Part shown: piece after piece, positions 9,637 through 17,819 of the stretch
Numbering within the stretch: position 1 is the stretch's first letter
Layout: each line of letters opens with the position of its first letter
Assembly (NCBI RefSeq): GCF_019599505.1
Contig: NZ_RKLT01000002.1
Span: 310,001-374,000, forward strand
DNA from: Haloarcula nitratireducens
Lineage (GTDB): Archaea; Halobacteriota; Halobacteria; Halobacteriales; Haloarculaceae
Reading direction: 5' to 3'
DNA: 64,000 nt
Translations under genes and position numbers: made by a program
The notes under the pieces: model-generated
Told to the model about the DNA's origin: nothing
Databases searched by the model: none
The model's input: the letters and a program-made list of their open reading frames with translations, nothing else

Positions 9637-9851
9637 TATTCGTTCTCCTGAAGGTCGCCGTCTTCGCGCTGAATCGTCTTGATCCGGGCGATGGCCTTCT
9701 TCAGTTCCTTGATGCGGCCCGGATTCTCCGGGGCACCACCCGCGGCCTGCACGGCCCGGGCGTTGAGCAGTTCCGTCTTGAGGTCGTCGAGTTCCGCCTC
9801 TCGCTCGGCGGCCGTCATGTCACGGACTTCCTGGACGTGGAGGACGGTCAT
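9636..9851 (-). CDS. rpl29: 50S ribosomal protein L29 (uL29)
   Basis: Small two-helix protein at the tunnel exit, part of the docking site for SRP. 71 aa: [57 protein letters not shown] matches the family from start to end. ATG overlaps the S3 stop by four bases. Confidence 0.95.
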   Translation of the reverse strand: MTVLHVQEVRDMTAAEREAELDDLKTELLNARAVQAAGGAPENPGRIKELKKAIARIKTIQREDGDLQENE

Positions 9852-10783
9852 TCTTCGTCATCCTCCTCGTCATCCATCTCGCCCATGAGCTCTTCGGCTT
9901 CGGCCTCGACGTCCTCGTCGAGCTCCTCGTCGACGGCGTCTTCGAGTTCGTCGACGTCGACGTCCTCGACGTCTTCGTCGGTCGGAACGTCGACCTCTTC
10001 CGCGACGACTTCCTCTTCGACCTCGGTCTCCTCGTCGCGACCGTCGTCGGCGACCTGCTCGTCGCCGTCGTCGGGTTCGTCGGAGACCTCGACGTCTGCG
10101 CCCTCGACGCTCTCGTCTTCGGGCTCGCCTTCGAGGAGCTCCTCGACCGACTCGCCGTCGGTCTCGGCGACGTAGTCCTCGACCTCGACGTCCTCGTAGA
10201 TCTCGAAGTCGTCGGGGAGTTCGGCGTTCGGCGGGATGATCTTCACCCGCACGCCGATGGTGCCGAGCTTCATCACGGCGACGCCGACGCCGCTGTCGAC
10301 GATGTCCTCGGCGGGTTCGCCGTTGTGCTTGATGTAGCCGCGGTTGAACTTCTCGACGCGCGAGCGGGCGCCCGTGACCTTCCCGGAGAGGACGATCTCG
10401 GCGCCCTTCGCGCCGGCTTCCATGATGCGGTCGATCGTGGTGTGACCGGCCTTGCGGAAGTACCAGCCGCGTTCGAGCGCGTTGCCCAGACGGTCCGCGA
10501 CGATGCGGGCGTTGAGGTCCGGCTCGTCGACCTCCTGCACGTCGATCTGCGGGTCGTCGAGGTCGAACCGGTCTTCGAGTTCCGTCGTGATCTTGCGGAT
10601 GTTCTTCCCGCCCTTGCCGATGACCATTCCGGGCTTCTCGGCTTTGAGGACGATCTGGGTCCCCATCGGGGTCTTGGCGACGTCCATGCCGCCGTAGCCC
10701 GCGCGACCGAGTTCGTCCGCGAAGAACTCGTCGATCTGGGTCCGCTGAAGGCCGTCTTCGATGAACTGCTGTTCGTCGGCCAT
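9848..10783 (-). CDS. rps3: 30S ribosomal protein S3 (uS3) with acidic C-terminal tail
   Basis: Small-subunit head protein at the mRNA entry channel, with helicase-like function. The KH domain contains [18 protein letters not shown] (GxxG loop), and the C-terminal uS3 domain contains [53 protein letters not shown]. From about residue 210 on, roughly 100 residues are almost purely Glu/Asp/Val/Ala. This extension is typical of haloarchaea and makes the protein 311 aa instead of about 210. One-base overlap with L22. Confidence 0.97.
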   Translation of the reverse strand: MADEQQFIEDGLQRTQIDEFFADELGRAGYGGMDVAKTPMGTQIVLKAEKPGMVIGKGGKNIRKITTELEDRFDLDDPQIDVQEVDEPDLNARIVADRLGNALERGWYFRKAGHTTIDRIMEAGAKGAEIVLSGKVTGARSRVEKFNRGYIKHNGEPAEDIVDSGVGVAVMKLGTIGVRVKIIPPNAELPDDFEIYEDVEVEDYVAETDGESVEELLEGEPEDESVEGADVEVSDEPDDGDEQVADDGRDEETEVEEEVVAEEVDVPTDEDVEDVDVDELEDAVDEELDEDVEAEAEELMGEMDDEEDDEE

Positions 10784-11244
10784 TATTCCTCGACCTCCTC
10801 TAAGACGAGTTCGACGTCGACCAGCGTGGAGTTCCAGGCGGAGGCCCGGCCCATCGCACGCGGTTTGCGGCCCTGCTGCTCGCCGACCTTGTGGGCGGCG
10901 ACGTGCATGATCTCCATGGCTTCACCGTCGAAGCCCTGGTGGTCGGCGTTGCCGACGGCGTTCTCCAGCAGGTCGATGAAGGCCTCGCTGGCCTTCTCGG
11001 GGTAGCGACCGGCGTCCCAGCCGTCGACCTTGCTCTTGTGGCCGACGCCCGAGTTGTGCTGTTTGAACGCGACCGGCTGGTCGCCCTCGATGACCGCTTC
11101 GAGGAACTCGACGGCGTCGCCCGCCGTCTTGCCCTTGATCTCCCGGGCGACGGCCTTGCTGTGCTTGTGGCTCATCTGCCGCTCCCGAAGCATGGCTTTC
11201 GCCGTGGTCTCCGGGTCGGCGTCGACTGAGTAGCTGATTCCCAT
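10783..11244 (-). CDS. rpl22: 50S ribosomal protein L22 (uL22)
   Basis: Lines the peptide exit tunnel. MGISYSVDADPETTAKAMLRERQMSHKHSKAVAREIKGK is the haloarchaeal uL22 opening; the beta-hairpin region KSKVDGWDAGRYPEKASEAFIDLLENAVGNA and HVAAHKVGEQQGRKPRAMGRASAWNSTLVDVELVL follow. 153 aa. Starts 2 bases after the S19 stop. Confidence 0.97.
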   Translation of the reverse strand: MGISYSVDADPETTAKAMLRERQMSHKHSKAVAREIKGKTAGDAVEFLEAVIEGDQPVAFKQHNSGVGHKSKVDGWDAGRYPEKASEAFIDLLENAVGNADHQGFDGEAMEIMHVAAHKVGEQQGRKPRAMGRASAWNSTLVDVELVLEEVEE

Positions 11245-11246
11245 GA

Positions 11247-11669
11247 TTACTTGAGCGGTACGAACTTCGAGGAGCGTGTCGCCCCGATACCGGCCTGACC
11301 GTGTTCGACGTCGCTACGGGTGAGCTGGAACTCACCGAGGTAGTGACCGAGCATCGCGGGCTCGACTTTGACGCGCTCGAAGCTCTGACCGGCGTGGACG
11401 GCGAAGGTGATGTTGACCATCTCCGGCAGCACCGGCATGTCGCGCAGGTGCGTCCGGATCGGGTTGTTCGCCGTCTCTTCCTCCTCGGCGTCGCGGGCCT
11501 TCTCGAGCAGCTTCTGCTTCTCCTCGGTCAGACCGCGTTCGATACTTCGCCGCTGGCGAGCGGGGAGCAGTTCCGCGACTTCCTCGAGCTCCATCTCCTG
11601 CAGCTCGTCGAGCGTGTGGCCGCGGAAGGAGAACTCTCCTTCGTGGCCGATTTGATATTCCGAACTCAT
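11247..11669 (-). CDS. rps19: 30S ribosomal protein S19 (uS19)
   Basis: Head protein that contacts S13 and tRNA. The conserved C-terminal part is [60 protein letters not shown]. An N-terminal archaeal extension, [31 protein letters not shown], is also present. 140 aa. Overlaps L2 by four bases. Confidence 0.97.
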   Translation of the reverse strand: MSSEYQIGHEGEFSFRGHTLDELQEMELEEVAELLPARQRRSIERGLTEEKQKLLEKARDAEEEETANNPIRTHLRDMPVLPEMVNITFAVHAGQSFERVKVEPAMLGHYLGEFQLTRSDVEHGQAGIGATRSSKFVPLK

Positions 11670-12388
11670 TCGTTGCCACCTCGGCCGGTCCGCTTCGAGG
11701 CGATGTCCCCGACTTTGCGTCCCGGCGGCGTGTTACGCGAGACGGACTTGGGCTTGCCGGGGTGTTGCCGGCCACCGCCACCGAAGGGGTGGTCAACGGC
11801 GTTCATCGCCACACCGCGGACGTTCGGCCACTTCGTCCCGCGCGCTTTCATCTTGTGATACTTGTTCCCGGCCTTGACCATCGGCTTGTCAGTTCGGCCG
11901 CCGCCGGCGACGACGCCGACGGTGGCGCGACACTGCGGGTCCAGCCGCTTCATCTCCCCGGAGGGGAGCTTGACGACCGCGACGTTGCGGTCGTGGGTGA
12001 GCAGCGTGGCGTTGACGCCCGACGAGCGGGCGAAGCGCCCGCCGTCGCCGGGGCTGGACTCGACGTTACAAACCGGAACCCCTTCCGGAATCTCCGCGAG
12101 CGGGAGCGTGTTCCCGGGGGCGATCTCGGCGCTGACGCCGACCTGCAGTTCGTCGCCGACGCCGACGCCCTCGGGCGCGAGCACGAGGCGGCGGTCGCCG
12201 TCCTCGAACTCGACGGCCGCGACGGGCGCCGAGCGAGCGGGGTCGTGTTCGATGTCCACGACCGTCCCGGCGACGACGTCGCCGTCCTCGACTTTCCGGT
12301 GCTGTAGGTCTGCCTTGTAGCGGTGGGAGGGCGCCCGGAACGTGGACGTCCCGCGACCGCGTCGTTGTCCCTGAATTCGTCGTCCCAT
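11666..12388 (-). CDS. rpl2: 50S ribosomal protein L2 (uL2)
   Basis: Essential for subunit association and peptidyl-transferase function. Starts [28 protein letters not shown]. The conserved C-terminal loop near the catalytic centre is visible as [39 protein letters not shown], including the His of the AVDHPFGGG motif. 240 aa. Two bases after the L23 stop. Confidence 0.97.
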   Translation of the reverse strand: MGRRIQGQRRGRGTSTFRAPSHRYKADLQHRKVEDGDVVAGTVVDIEHDPARSAPVAAVEFEDGDRRLVLAPEGVGVGDELQVGVSAEIAPGNTLPLAEIPEGVPVCNVESSPGDGGRFARSSGVNATLLTHDRNVAVVKLPSGEMKRLDPQCRATVGVVAGGGRTDKPMVKAGNKYHKMKARGTKWPNVRGVAMNAVDHPFGGGGRQHPGKPKSVSRNTPPGRKVGDIASKRTGRGGNE

Positions 12389-12390
12389 CG

Positions 12391-12648
12391 TTAGAACACC
12401 CCGATCCTGGAGGCGACTTCCTGGGCGTCGTCGTCCTCGGAGAGACGCACGACGGCCTTCTTGACGCCGTCCATCGTGTTCTGCGTGTTCACGTCCACGA
12501 CCGAGACCTCGTACTGGGACTCGATGGCGGATGCCACGTCGCCCTTGTTGGCTCGGTCGTCTACGACGAACTGGAGCTTGTTGTCGAAGTCCATGTCGTT
12601 CATGGCCTTCTCCGTGACGTGCGGGTACTTGATGACGTCCCAGCTCAT
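12391..12648 (-). CDS. rpl23: 50S ribosomal protein L23 (uL23)
   Basis: Tunnel-exit protein that docks SRP54 and chaperones. 85 aa, close to the archaeal norm: IKYPHVTEKAMNDMDFDNKLQFVVDDRANKGDVASAIESQYEVSVVDVNTQNTMDGVKKAVVRLSEDDDAQEVASRIGVF. Four-base overlap with L4. Confidence 0.96.
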   Translation of the reverse strand: MSWDVIKYPHVTEKAMNDMDFDNKLQFVVDDRANKGDVASAIESQYEVSVVDVNTQNTMDGVKKAVVRLSEDDDAQEVASRIGVF

Positions 12649-13385
12649 CGGTCTGCGACCTCCTCGACGGCGGATTCGGTGAAGACGGTGAGCCGACCCG
12701 GCTGTGCGCCGGGCGCGAGGTCCTCCGCGTTGACCTCGCGCGCGGTCGCCACGTCGACGCCCGCGAGGTTGCGGGCGGCCTTCGACGGCTCGTCGCTGGT
12801 CACGAACAGGATCGAGGACGGGCGGCGGTACTTCCGACCGCGCGACTTCCCCTGTCCGGCCTTGATCTTCGTCTCGTCCGCGCGCTCGACGTCCGCGTGA
12901 AGCGAGAGCGTCTCCAGCAGGGAGACGACCTCCTGGGTCTTCACGAGGTCCTCGAAGTCGTCGGAGACGACGACGGGGACCTCCTCGCGGTCGAACTCGT
13001 GGCCGCGCTCGGCGACGAGTTCGGCGTCCGTCGTGGCGGCGAGCGCCGAGCGGACGGCGAGTTGGCGTTCCTTGTCGTTCAGGTCGAGCGACCGGTCCTT
13101 CTCGGCTTTCGGCGGGTGGGCCACGCGGCCCTTGACCGCCTGCGGGACGCGGCGGGCACGGCCGTCCTGCTTCGGGACGTGCGCCTGTCCGCGACCGCTA
13201 CCGAACGATTCGGCCGGGGTACGGAGACCGGCGTACTCGTCGGTCCCGTAGTCCTGCTTTCGGTTTGCCTGGGCGGCGCGAACGGCCTTCTGGATGAGGT
13301 CTGTGCGCACGGGCGTCTCGAAGACGTCCGGCAGGTCGACCTCGCCGTCGGCCTCGCCGTCCAGATCGTAGATAGTTGCCTGCAT
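12645..13385 (-). CDS. rpl4: 50S ribosomal protein L4 (uL4)
   Basis: Large-subunit protein whose long loop lines the exit tunnel. MQATIYDLDGEADGEVDLPDVFETPVRTDLIQKAVRAAQANRKQDYGTDEYAGLRTPAESFGSGRGQAHVP is the archaeal uL4 N-terminus and loop, with RRVPQAVKGRVAHPPKAEKD next. 246 aa. Three bases after the L3 stop. Confidence 0.97.
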   Translation of the reverse strand: MQATIYDLDGEADGEVDLPDVFETPVRTDLIQKAVRAAQANRKQDYGTDEYAGLRTPAESFGSGRGQAHVPKQDGRARRVPQAVKGRVAHPPKAEKDRSLDLNDKERQLAVRSALAATTDAELVAERGHEFDREEVPVVVSDDFEDLVKTQEVVSLLETLSLHADVERADETKIKAGQGKSRGRKYRRPSSILFVTSDEPSKAARNLAGVDVATAREVNAEDLAPGAQPGRLTVFTESAVEEVADR

Positions 13386-13388
13386 GGG

Positions 13389-14405
13389 TTATCCCTGGTT
13401 CGATTCGGTGGAGACGTAGCGCACCTCGGGGTCGAGGCGCGGCTGGTCGTTCGGTCGCACCGCGGGGCGGAAGCGCACCAGGCGCTTGTCCGGCCCGGGC
13501 ACCGAGCCCTTCACCAGCGTGTACGGCCCGTCGACCTCGCCGTAGTTGACGAAGCCGCCGTCGACGGTGGCCTCGTCGCCCTCGCCGATGTCGACGAGAC
13601 GCTTGTTCAGTTCGGTGCGCTGGTGGTAGCCGGTCTGGCCCTGCTGGGGGACCGTCGAGCGCACGCGGGAGGGGTTCCACGGGCCGAGGTTACCGATTCG
13701 GCGCCGCCAGCCCTGCCGGGCGTGCTTGCCCTTCCGCTTCTGGACGCCCCAGCGCTTGACGGGACCCTGCGTCCCTTTGCCCTTGGTGACGCCCGCGACG
13801 TCGGTGTACTCACCGGCGCGGAACACGTCGTTCATCGCGTGTTTCCCGCCGTCACCGACGAGTTCGAGCGCGTAGTCGAGGCGCTCCGAGAGCGAGCTAC
13901 CGCCGACGCGAGTCTCCATCACGTCGGGCTTTTTCTTCGGGACGCTCGGGACGGCGTCGGGGACGGTGTGCGTGATGAGGCGCACGTCCCCGAGGGTTCC
14001 GTCGTCGAGTGCGTCGCGTACCTGTTCCTCTGCAGCGTCCGGGTCGTGGCCCTCCGGCAGGTCGAGAGTCCGGTCGAGTTCGCCGTGGAACTCGTCGGTC
14101 CAGACCTCCGTCAGCGGACGCTTGCCGTACGGCGTGTCTTCGTACGCTCGCAGGGCGACGGCGCGCATCGGCGGCGTCTCGACGACCGTCACCGGGACGG
14201 TCTCCTCCATCCCCTCGCGGGGGGAGTCGGGTTCGTCGTTGACGAGCACGACGTGTGTCATGCCCGCCTTGTATCCGGCGAACCCTTGGACGCCCGCCTG
14301 CCCGTCGTCGGACGGCCAGCTGTTGAAGCGGGGCGTCTCGGTCGTCGAGCGCTTGCGCGGGCCGAAGCCCAGCGAGCCTTTGCGTGGTCTGCTTGGTTGT
14401 GGCAT
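13389..14405 (-). CDS. rpl3: 50S ribosomal protein L3 (uL3)
   Basis: Early assembly protein close to the peptidyl-transferase centre. Starts MPQPSRPRKGSLGFGPRKRS, then GFAGYKAGMTHVVLVND. The core KGKGTQGPVKRWGVQKRKGKHARQGWRRRIGNLGPWNPSRVRSTVPQQGQTGYHQRTELNK contains the conserved extension loop. 338 aa, normal for archaeal uL3. Four bases after the methyltransferase stop. Confidence 0.97.
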   Translation of the reverse strand: MPQPSRPRKGSLGFGPRKRSTTETPRFNSWPSDDGQAGVQGFAGYKAGMTHVVLVNDEPDSPREGMEETVPVTVVETPPMRAVALRAYEDTPYGKRPLTEVWTDEFHGELDRTLDLPEGHDPDAAEEQVRDALDDGTLGDVRLITHTVPDAVPSVPKKKPDVMETRVGGSSLSERLDYALELVGDGGKHAMNDVFRAGEYTDVAGVTKGKGTQGPVKRWGVQKRKGKHARQGWRRRIGNLGPWNPSRVRSTVPQQGQTGYHQRTELNKRLVDIGEGDEATVDGGFVNYGEVDGPYTLVKGSVPGPDKRLVRFRPAVRPNDQPRLDPEVRYVSTESNQG

Positions 14406-14409
14406 ACGT

Positions 14410-15255
14410 TTACTCCGTGAGGGTTAGACAGGCGAGGGAGGCGAACATCGCTTCTTCCGTTCGCACCACCTCGCTGCCCTGGTTCGGAACCGTATTCAGC
14501 CAGAGGTCGAACCCTGTGGGGTCGTCGCTTGTCTGGTCTCCACCGACGGAGCCCGGGTCCACGTCGAGTATCGACGGTAACCCACGCTCGGGTGCCCCGA
14601 AGGCGACGGTCAGGCCGCCCTCGGTATCCCGGCGCTCGACCAGCTGGCCGAGACGCCGCGTCGTCGCCGGCTCACCGTATCGCGATGACGCGATGGTGAG
14701 TCCGGCGTCGTCGCGCGAGAGTGCCGCATCGAGGTCCGCGGTAACGACGTCGAACCCCGGCGTGGGGTGCTCGACGAGTTTCGCCCGGACCGGCCGTCGC
14801 GAAGAGACCCTGACGGTTACGCGCTCCCCCTCGACCAGTTCCATGTCGTCTGGAACGGGGAGGGAGATCGGGTGTTGCATGCCGCAATTGACCCGGACGC
14901 GCCCATCAGCTCCGACCTCGGTCACGATTCCCTGTCTTAACGACCCCGAACCCTCAGATCCGGAGCCGGTCTGTGAACGCACGCGGAGCGGCGGCAGGAC
15001 GCCGACGTACTCCAGTTCGTCCCGCTTGCCCCACATCTCCTTTCGGAGGTGCGGGGGCGTCGCGGCGTACCGCAGCACGGTTTCGACGAACCCGTCTTCC
15101 CATTTGCCCGCCCCGTCCGGGTCGGGAAACACTGTCAGCCGATCGGCCCGGAACACCGTGGCCGCGCGGGCCACGTATCCGAGCTTGCGAGTCGCCTCGC
15201 GGCGGTCTTCGGCTTCCCGTGTGAGGGAAGACGGCACGAGTACGCTGGTCGTCAT
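14410..15255 (-). CDS. SPOUT-fold RNA methyltransferase (SPOUT1/C9orf114-like, PF02598)
   Basis: Putative SAM-dependent RNA methyltransferase of the trefoil-knot SPOUT class. The human relative SPOUT1 is linked to uridine N3 methylation; the archaeal substrate is not certain. Visible: TSVLVPSSLTREAEDRREATRKLGYVARAATVFRADRLTVFPD (N-terminal family signature) and YAATPPHLRKEMWGKRDELEYVGVLPPLR. An inserted OB-like segment (IVTEVGADGRVRVNCGMQHPISLP) follows, and then the C-terminal knot region GFDLWLNTVPNQGSEVVRTEEAMFASLACLTL, where VPxQGxxxVRTEEA is characteristic. The ATG at 15255 is chosen because the open upstream extension has no family-like sequence. 281 aa. It heads the ribosomal operon, suggesting a ribosomal target. 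Confidence 0.85.
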   Translation of the reverse strand: MTTSVLVPSSLTREAEDRREATRKLGYVARAATVFRADRLTVFPDPDGAGKWEDGFVETVLRYAATPPHLRKEMWGKRDELEYVGVLPPLRVRSQTGSGSEGSGSLRQGIVTEVGADGRVRVNCGMQHPISLPVPDDMELVEGERVTVRVSSRRPVRAKLVEHPTPGFDVVTADLDAALSRDDAGLTIASSRYGEPATTRRLGQLVERRDTEGGLTVAFGAPERGLPSILDVDPGSVGGDQTSDDPTGFDLWLNTVPNQGSEVVRTEEAMFASLACLTLTE

Positions 15256-15310
15256 GCCGTGACGCTTCCACGTCGCGCCACTAGACTGTGCCGATACTTC
15301 TCCGTCCCTA

Positions 15311-15320
15311 CGGTAAAAAG
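15311..15320 (-). promoter_or_regulatory. TATA element of the SPOUT-L3-SecY superoperon
   Basis: On the minus strand, CTTTTTACCG lies 56-65 nt before the ATG at 15255, so a start of transcription about 25 nt downstream would leave a leader of about 30 nt. It is the only clear T-rich box upstream of the operon in otherwise GC-rich sequence. Autoregulatory structure in the leader was not identified. Confidence 0.4.
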
Positions 15321-15493
15321 ACCCCGCTTCGCGCGTGCGTTGAGACGCGTTCACACGGCCCGTCGCCGCCGGTACCCCCCGAACGGCCCACCCGGTCTTT
15401 GCCGGTTCCGAAAGGGTGAGTCGACTAACGTGGTCGAACGATCCGGTAAGTCGAATGCACTCACGTCCCACGGTTTCCCTCGGAAAACGGAAG

Positions 15494-15503
15494 GCTTTTT
15501 ACT
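15494..15503 (+). promoter_or_regulatory. TATA element of tRNA-Gly
   Basis: GCTTTTTACT lies 31-40 nt before the tRNA 5' end, at the expected position for archaeal tRNA promoters. Confidence 0.5.
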
Positions 15504-15533
15504 GTCACCCCCGCCAGATTGTGATGTAACAGG

Positions 15534-15604
15534 GCGCTGGTAGTGTAGTGGTATCACGTGACCTTGCCATGGTCACAACAGGGGTTCAAATCCCCTCCAG
15601 CGCA
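15534..15604 (+). tRNA. tRNA-Gly(GCC)
   Basis: A 71-nt cloverleaf. The acceptor stem GCGCTGG pairs with CCAGCGC, the anticodon stem TGACC/GGTCA encloses the loop TTGCCAT with anticodon GCC at 15566-15568, and the T arm is GGGGTTCAAATCCCC. The discriminator is A and no CCA is encoded. It reads GGC/GGU glycine codons, GGC being very common here. Confidence 0.96.
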
Positions 15605-15755
15605 TTTATACGGCGAACAATCCCGGCGAGCACCGCGTAGCGTGTGCTCGCTATTCCGTGAGCCGTGAAATCGCACTGGGATTTGAGCCCTATCAGTCGC
15701 GCGCAGCGAAGCGAACACATCTGGTTCCGGTTCGAATCCCCCAGCGCGCTCTATC
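15605..15755 (+). repeat. tRNA-associated remnant element downstream of tRNA-Gly
   Basis: Directly after tRNA-Gly come an inverted repeat (GAGCAC...GTGCTC, around 15629-15650), then CTATCAGTCGCGCGCAGCGA (15690-15709), then a second tRNA-like 3' half, GGTTCGAATCCCCCAGCG (from 15730), resembling the T arm and acceptor end of tRNA-Gly. The same 21-nt core and ending occur after tRNA-Leu at 60418-60538. This suggests a family of small elements that carry a copy of the tRNA 3' end. No coding sequence is seen in 15605-15823. Confidence 0.6.
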
Positions 15756-15823
15756 GCGAACGGTTCCGGAATGACACGTCGCGCGTGCGCGCTTAGAAAC
15801 GTTCCGTTCGACGCGACCGGCGC

Positions 15824-17326
15824 TTACCGCTCGGGACTCCTCTCGGAGGCGTTACGAGTGGCGCTGCCGCGTTGGCGCGCCCGTCGGACGTTCTTCCATC
15901 GGAGGTCGTTCCCCAGAAAGACGTCCGCGAGGCTCTTCAGCAGAACCACGTCGAGGAACTGTTTGAAGCCGAGGATAGAGAAGGGCGCGAGTGCGGCGAG
16001 ACGAACGTCTTCCCCCTCGATCTCGATGGCGAGGACGGACAGCAGTAACTGTAACAGGACGAAGAACGCGGCGATGACCAGCAACAGCGGCGCGCTCCCG
16101 TCGACGACCGAGAGGACGATCAGACCGAAGACGACGATGCCCAGGAGTGGAAGGAACGAGAGCGAGAGGAACACGTACGGGAACCCGAGTCGGTGGAGCA
16201 GCCCGAACCGACTGTCGCTGAACACCTCGACGTGCTTGACGAGCGTCTGAATGTTCCCTCGAAACCAGCGCAAGCGCTGGTGGTAGAGGTCTCGCCACGT
16301 CTCCGGTCCCTCGGTGTAGACGACGCCCTCGCTGGCGTGAATCGTGTGTCCCGCCTTGAGTATCTCTATCGTGAGGTCGAAGTCTTCGGTCAGCGTCTCG
16401 CCGCTGTAGCCGCCGACCGAGAGAAGCGCCTCGCGTCGAAACGCACCGAGCGAGCCGGGGACGACGGTCACGACGCCGAGTAGGTCGAACGCCCGTCGGA
16501 ACGTGTTTATGCCGACGATGTACTCGAGCGCCTGGAGGTCGGTGACGAAGGTTCCCCTGTTCCCCACCTTGACGTTGCCGGCTATCGCGCCCGCCGTCGG
16601 GTGACGGTCGAACTCCGCGACGAGCGACCGAAGCGCCTTCGGGTCGATCGTCGAATCCGCGTCGACCGAAACGAGCAGTTCCGTCTCCGCGAGTTCGAGA
16701 CCCGTGTTGAGCGCCGCGTGCTTTCCGCCGTTCGGCTGTTTGACGACCGTCGTGGTCGGGGTCGCGTGCGCCAGCGCCTCGACGTACGTTCCGTCCGTAC
16801 TCCCGTCGTCGACTACCACGACGTCGACCGCCGCGGGGTAGTCCGCCGCGGCGATGGCGTCGAGACAGCGTCCCACGTACTGCTCCTCGTTGTACGCCGG
16901 TACGAGGACGGTGAGCGGCGGCCACTCCTTCTCGGGGCGCGTCCAGTTCTGTTGCCGGAGCTTCTGTACCAGCGCGAGCGGGACGACCAGCCAGTAGTAG
17001 ACGAACACGAACAACAGCGCAAACGTGAACAGCAGGGCGGTAAGCGGAACGTCCTTCCAGATGTTCGCGAGCACGACGACGACCGTCGTCACCGGGAACA
17101 GCACGGTCCAGATGAGCGAGGCGTGTTTCAACCGGTCCGGAATGCGATCCGCGTGCGTAGTGAGATAGACCGCGCCGCCGAAGTAGGAGATGGCGAGGAG
17201 CGTGGTCACGACGATGACGGCCAGGATATCTCGGGGGAGAAACGCGACGAATACGGTAAACGAAATGACGATGAGAGCGACGACTACCAGCAACTGCTTC
17301 GACACCCCCTCCCTCCCCCGTCCCAT
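15824..17326 (-). CDS. GT2 family processive-type glycosyltransferase, membrane-bound
   Basis: Transfers sugar from a nucleotide-sugar to a growing glycan at the cytoplasmic membrane, resembling hyaluronan, cellulose and poly-GlcNAc synthases. Three N-terminal hydrophobic segments come first (about residues 10-30, 35-55, 85-115). The catalytic domain (about 135-370) shows PPLTVLVPAYNEEQYVGRCL, VVVDDGST, VSVDADST (DxD), EDFDLT and the QRLRWFRGN (Q/RxxRW) motif of processive enzymes. Three to four further membrane segments lie at 390-470. 500 aa. The product cannot be told from sequence. It stands alone between tRNA-Gly and divergent genes. Confidence 0.88.
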   Translation of the reverse strand: MGRGREGVSKQLLVVVALIVISFTVFVAFLPRDILAVIVVTTLLAISYFGGAVYLTTHADRIPDRLKHASLIWTVLFPVTTVVVVLANIWKDVPLTALLFTFALLFVFVYYWLVVPLALVQKLRQQNWTRPEKEWPPLTVLVPAYNEEQYVGRCLDAIAAADYPAAVDVVVVDDGSTDGTYVEALAHATPTTTVVKQPNGGKHAALNTGLELAETELLVSVDADSTIDPKALRSLVAEFDRHPTAGAIAGNVKVGNRGTFVTDLQALEYIVGINTFRRAFDLLGVVTVVPGSLGAFRREALLSVGGYSGETLTEDFDLTIEILKAGHTIHASEGVVYTEGPETWRDLYHQRLRWFRGNIQTLVKHVEVFSDSRFGLLHRLGFPYVFLSLSFLPLLGIVVFGLIVLSVVDGSAPLLLVIAAFFVLLQLLLSVLAIEIEGEDVRLAALAPFSILGFKQFLDVVLLKSLADVFLGNDLRWKNVRRARQRGSATRNASERSPER

Positions 17327-17348
17327 GGGACACGTACCCGCCAGTACA

Positions 17349-17357
17349 TGATAAGCA
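17349..17357 (-). promoter_or_regulatory. TATA element of the GT2 gene
   Basis: Minus-strand TGCTTATCA lies 23-31 nt before the ATG at 17326, a position that implies a leaderless or near-leaderless transcript. Confidence 0.45.
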
Positions 17358-17462
17358 TTCGTACACGTCTGGCCGACAGTAGGAGAACGCTACCGCCGTC
17401 GAGATAGGTCACTACGTCGGTACCGCGACACAGTTACCCCGGTGGCGGCCGAACCCGCGACC

Positions 17463-17795
17463 ATGACCTGTATCGGCTTCCTGTCGGTCGCACCGGTCGT
17501 CGAAGAGAGCATGGCACCGTACGTCGCCGACGCCGTGGCGGCGTTAGACGACTTCGACGTGGAGTACGAGACGACGCCGATGGGGACGATCATCGAGGCC
17601 GAGAACAGCGAGGAGCTGTTCGCGGCGGCTCACGCCGCACACGAGGCCGTCGGCGCGCAGTCCGACCGCGTCGAGACGTTCCTGAAGATCGACGACAAGC
17701 GCGGGGTCGACCAGCGCGCGAGCGAGAAGGTCGACGCCGTCGAGGCGTCGCTGGGACGCGAGGCGCGCAGCGGCGCGTCCGAAGGCGGAGATTAA
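17463..17795 (+). CDS. MTH1187-family thiamine-binding-like protein (UPF0045)
   Basis: Small ferredoxin-fold protein. MTCIGFLSVAPVVEESMAPYVADAVAALDDF and YETTPMGTIIEAENSEELFAAAHAAHEAVGAQSDRVETFLKIDDKRG match the UPF0045/YqgV-like family, whose members bind thiamine or a related pyrimidine. The ATG at 17463 is preferred over an upstream in-frame codon (17442) because the family begins here and CAGTTACC lies about 30 nt before it. 110 aa. It precedes mch by 24 bases, but mch has its own TATA box. Confidence 0.8.
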   Translation: MTCIGFLSVAPVVEESMAPYVADAVAALDDFDVEYETTPMGTIIEAENSEELFAAAHAAHEAVGAQSDRVETFLKIDDKRGVDQRASEKVDAVEASLGREARSGASEGGD

Positions 17796-17799
17796 AAGG
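17790..17799 (+). promoter_or_regulatory. TATA element of mch
   Basis: GATTAAAAGG lies 21-30 nt before the mch ATG at 17820, overlapping the end of the preceding gene, so mch can be transcribed independently as a leaderless mRNA. Confidence 0.5.
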
Positions 17800-17819
17800 C
17801 AGGCTGTCAAAGGCCGAGT

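Noticed and set aside
9624..10175. Serine-rich plus-strand frame opposite S3 (long runs of Ser).
   Set aside because: It is the complement of the Asp/Glu tail of S3 (GAC/GAG/GTC triplets).
10325..11005. Plus-strand frame opposite S3/L22.
   Set aside because: Complement of two certain ribosomal genes.
12897..14420. 507-codon plus-strand frame opposite L4 and L3.
   Set aside because: Antisense shadow of two certain ribosomal genes.
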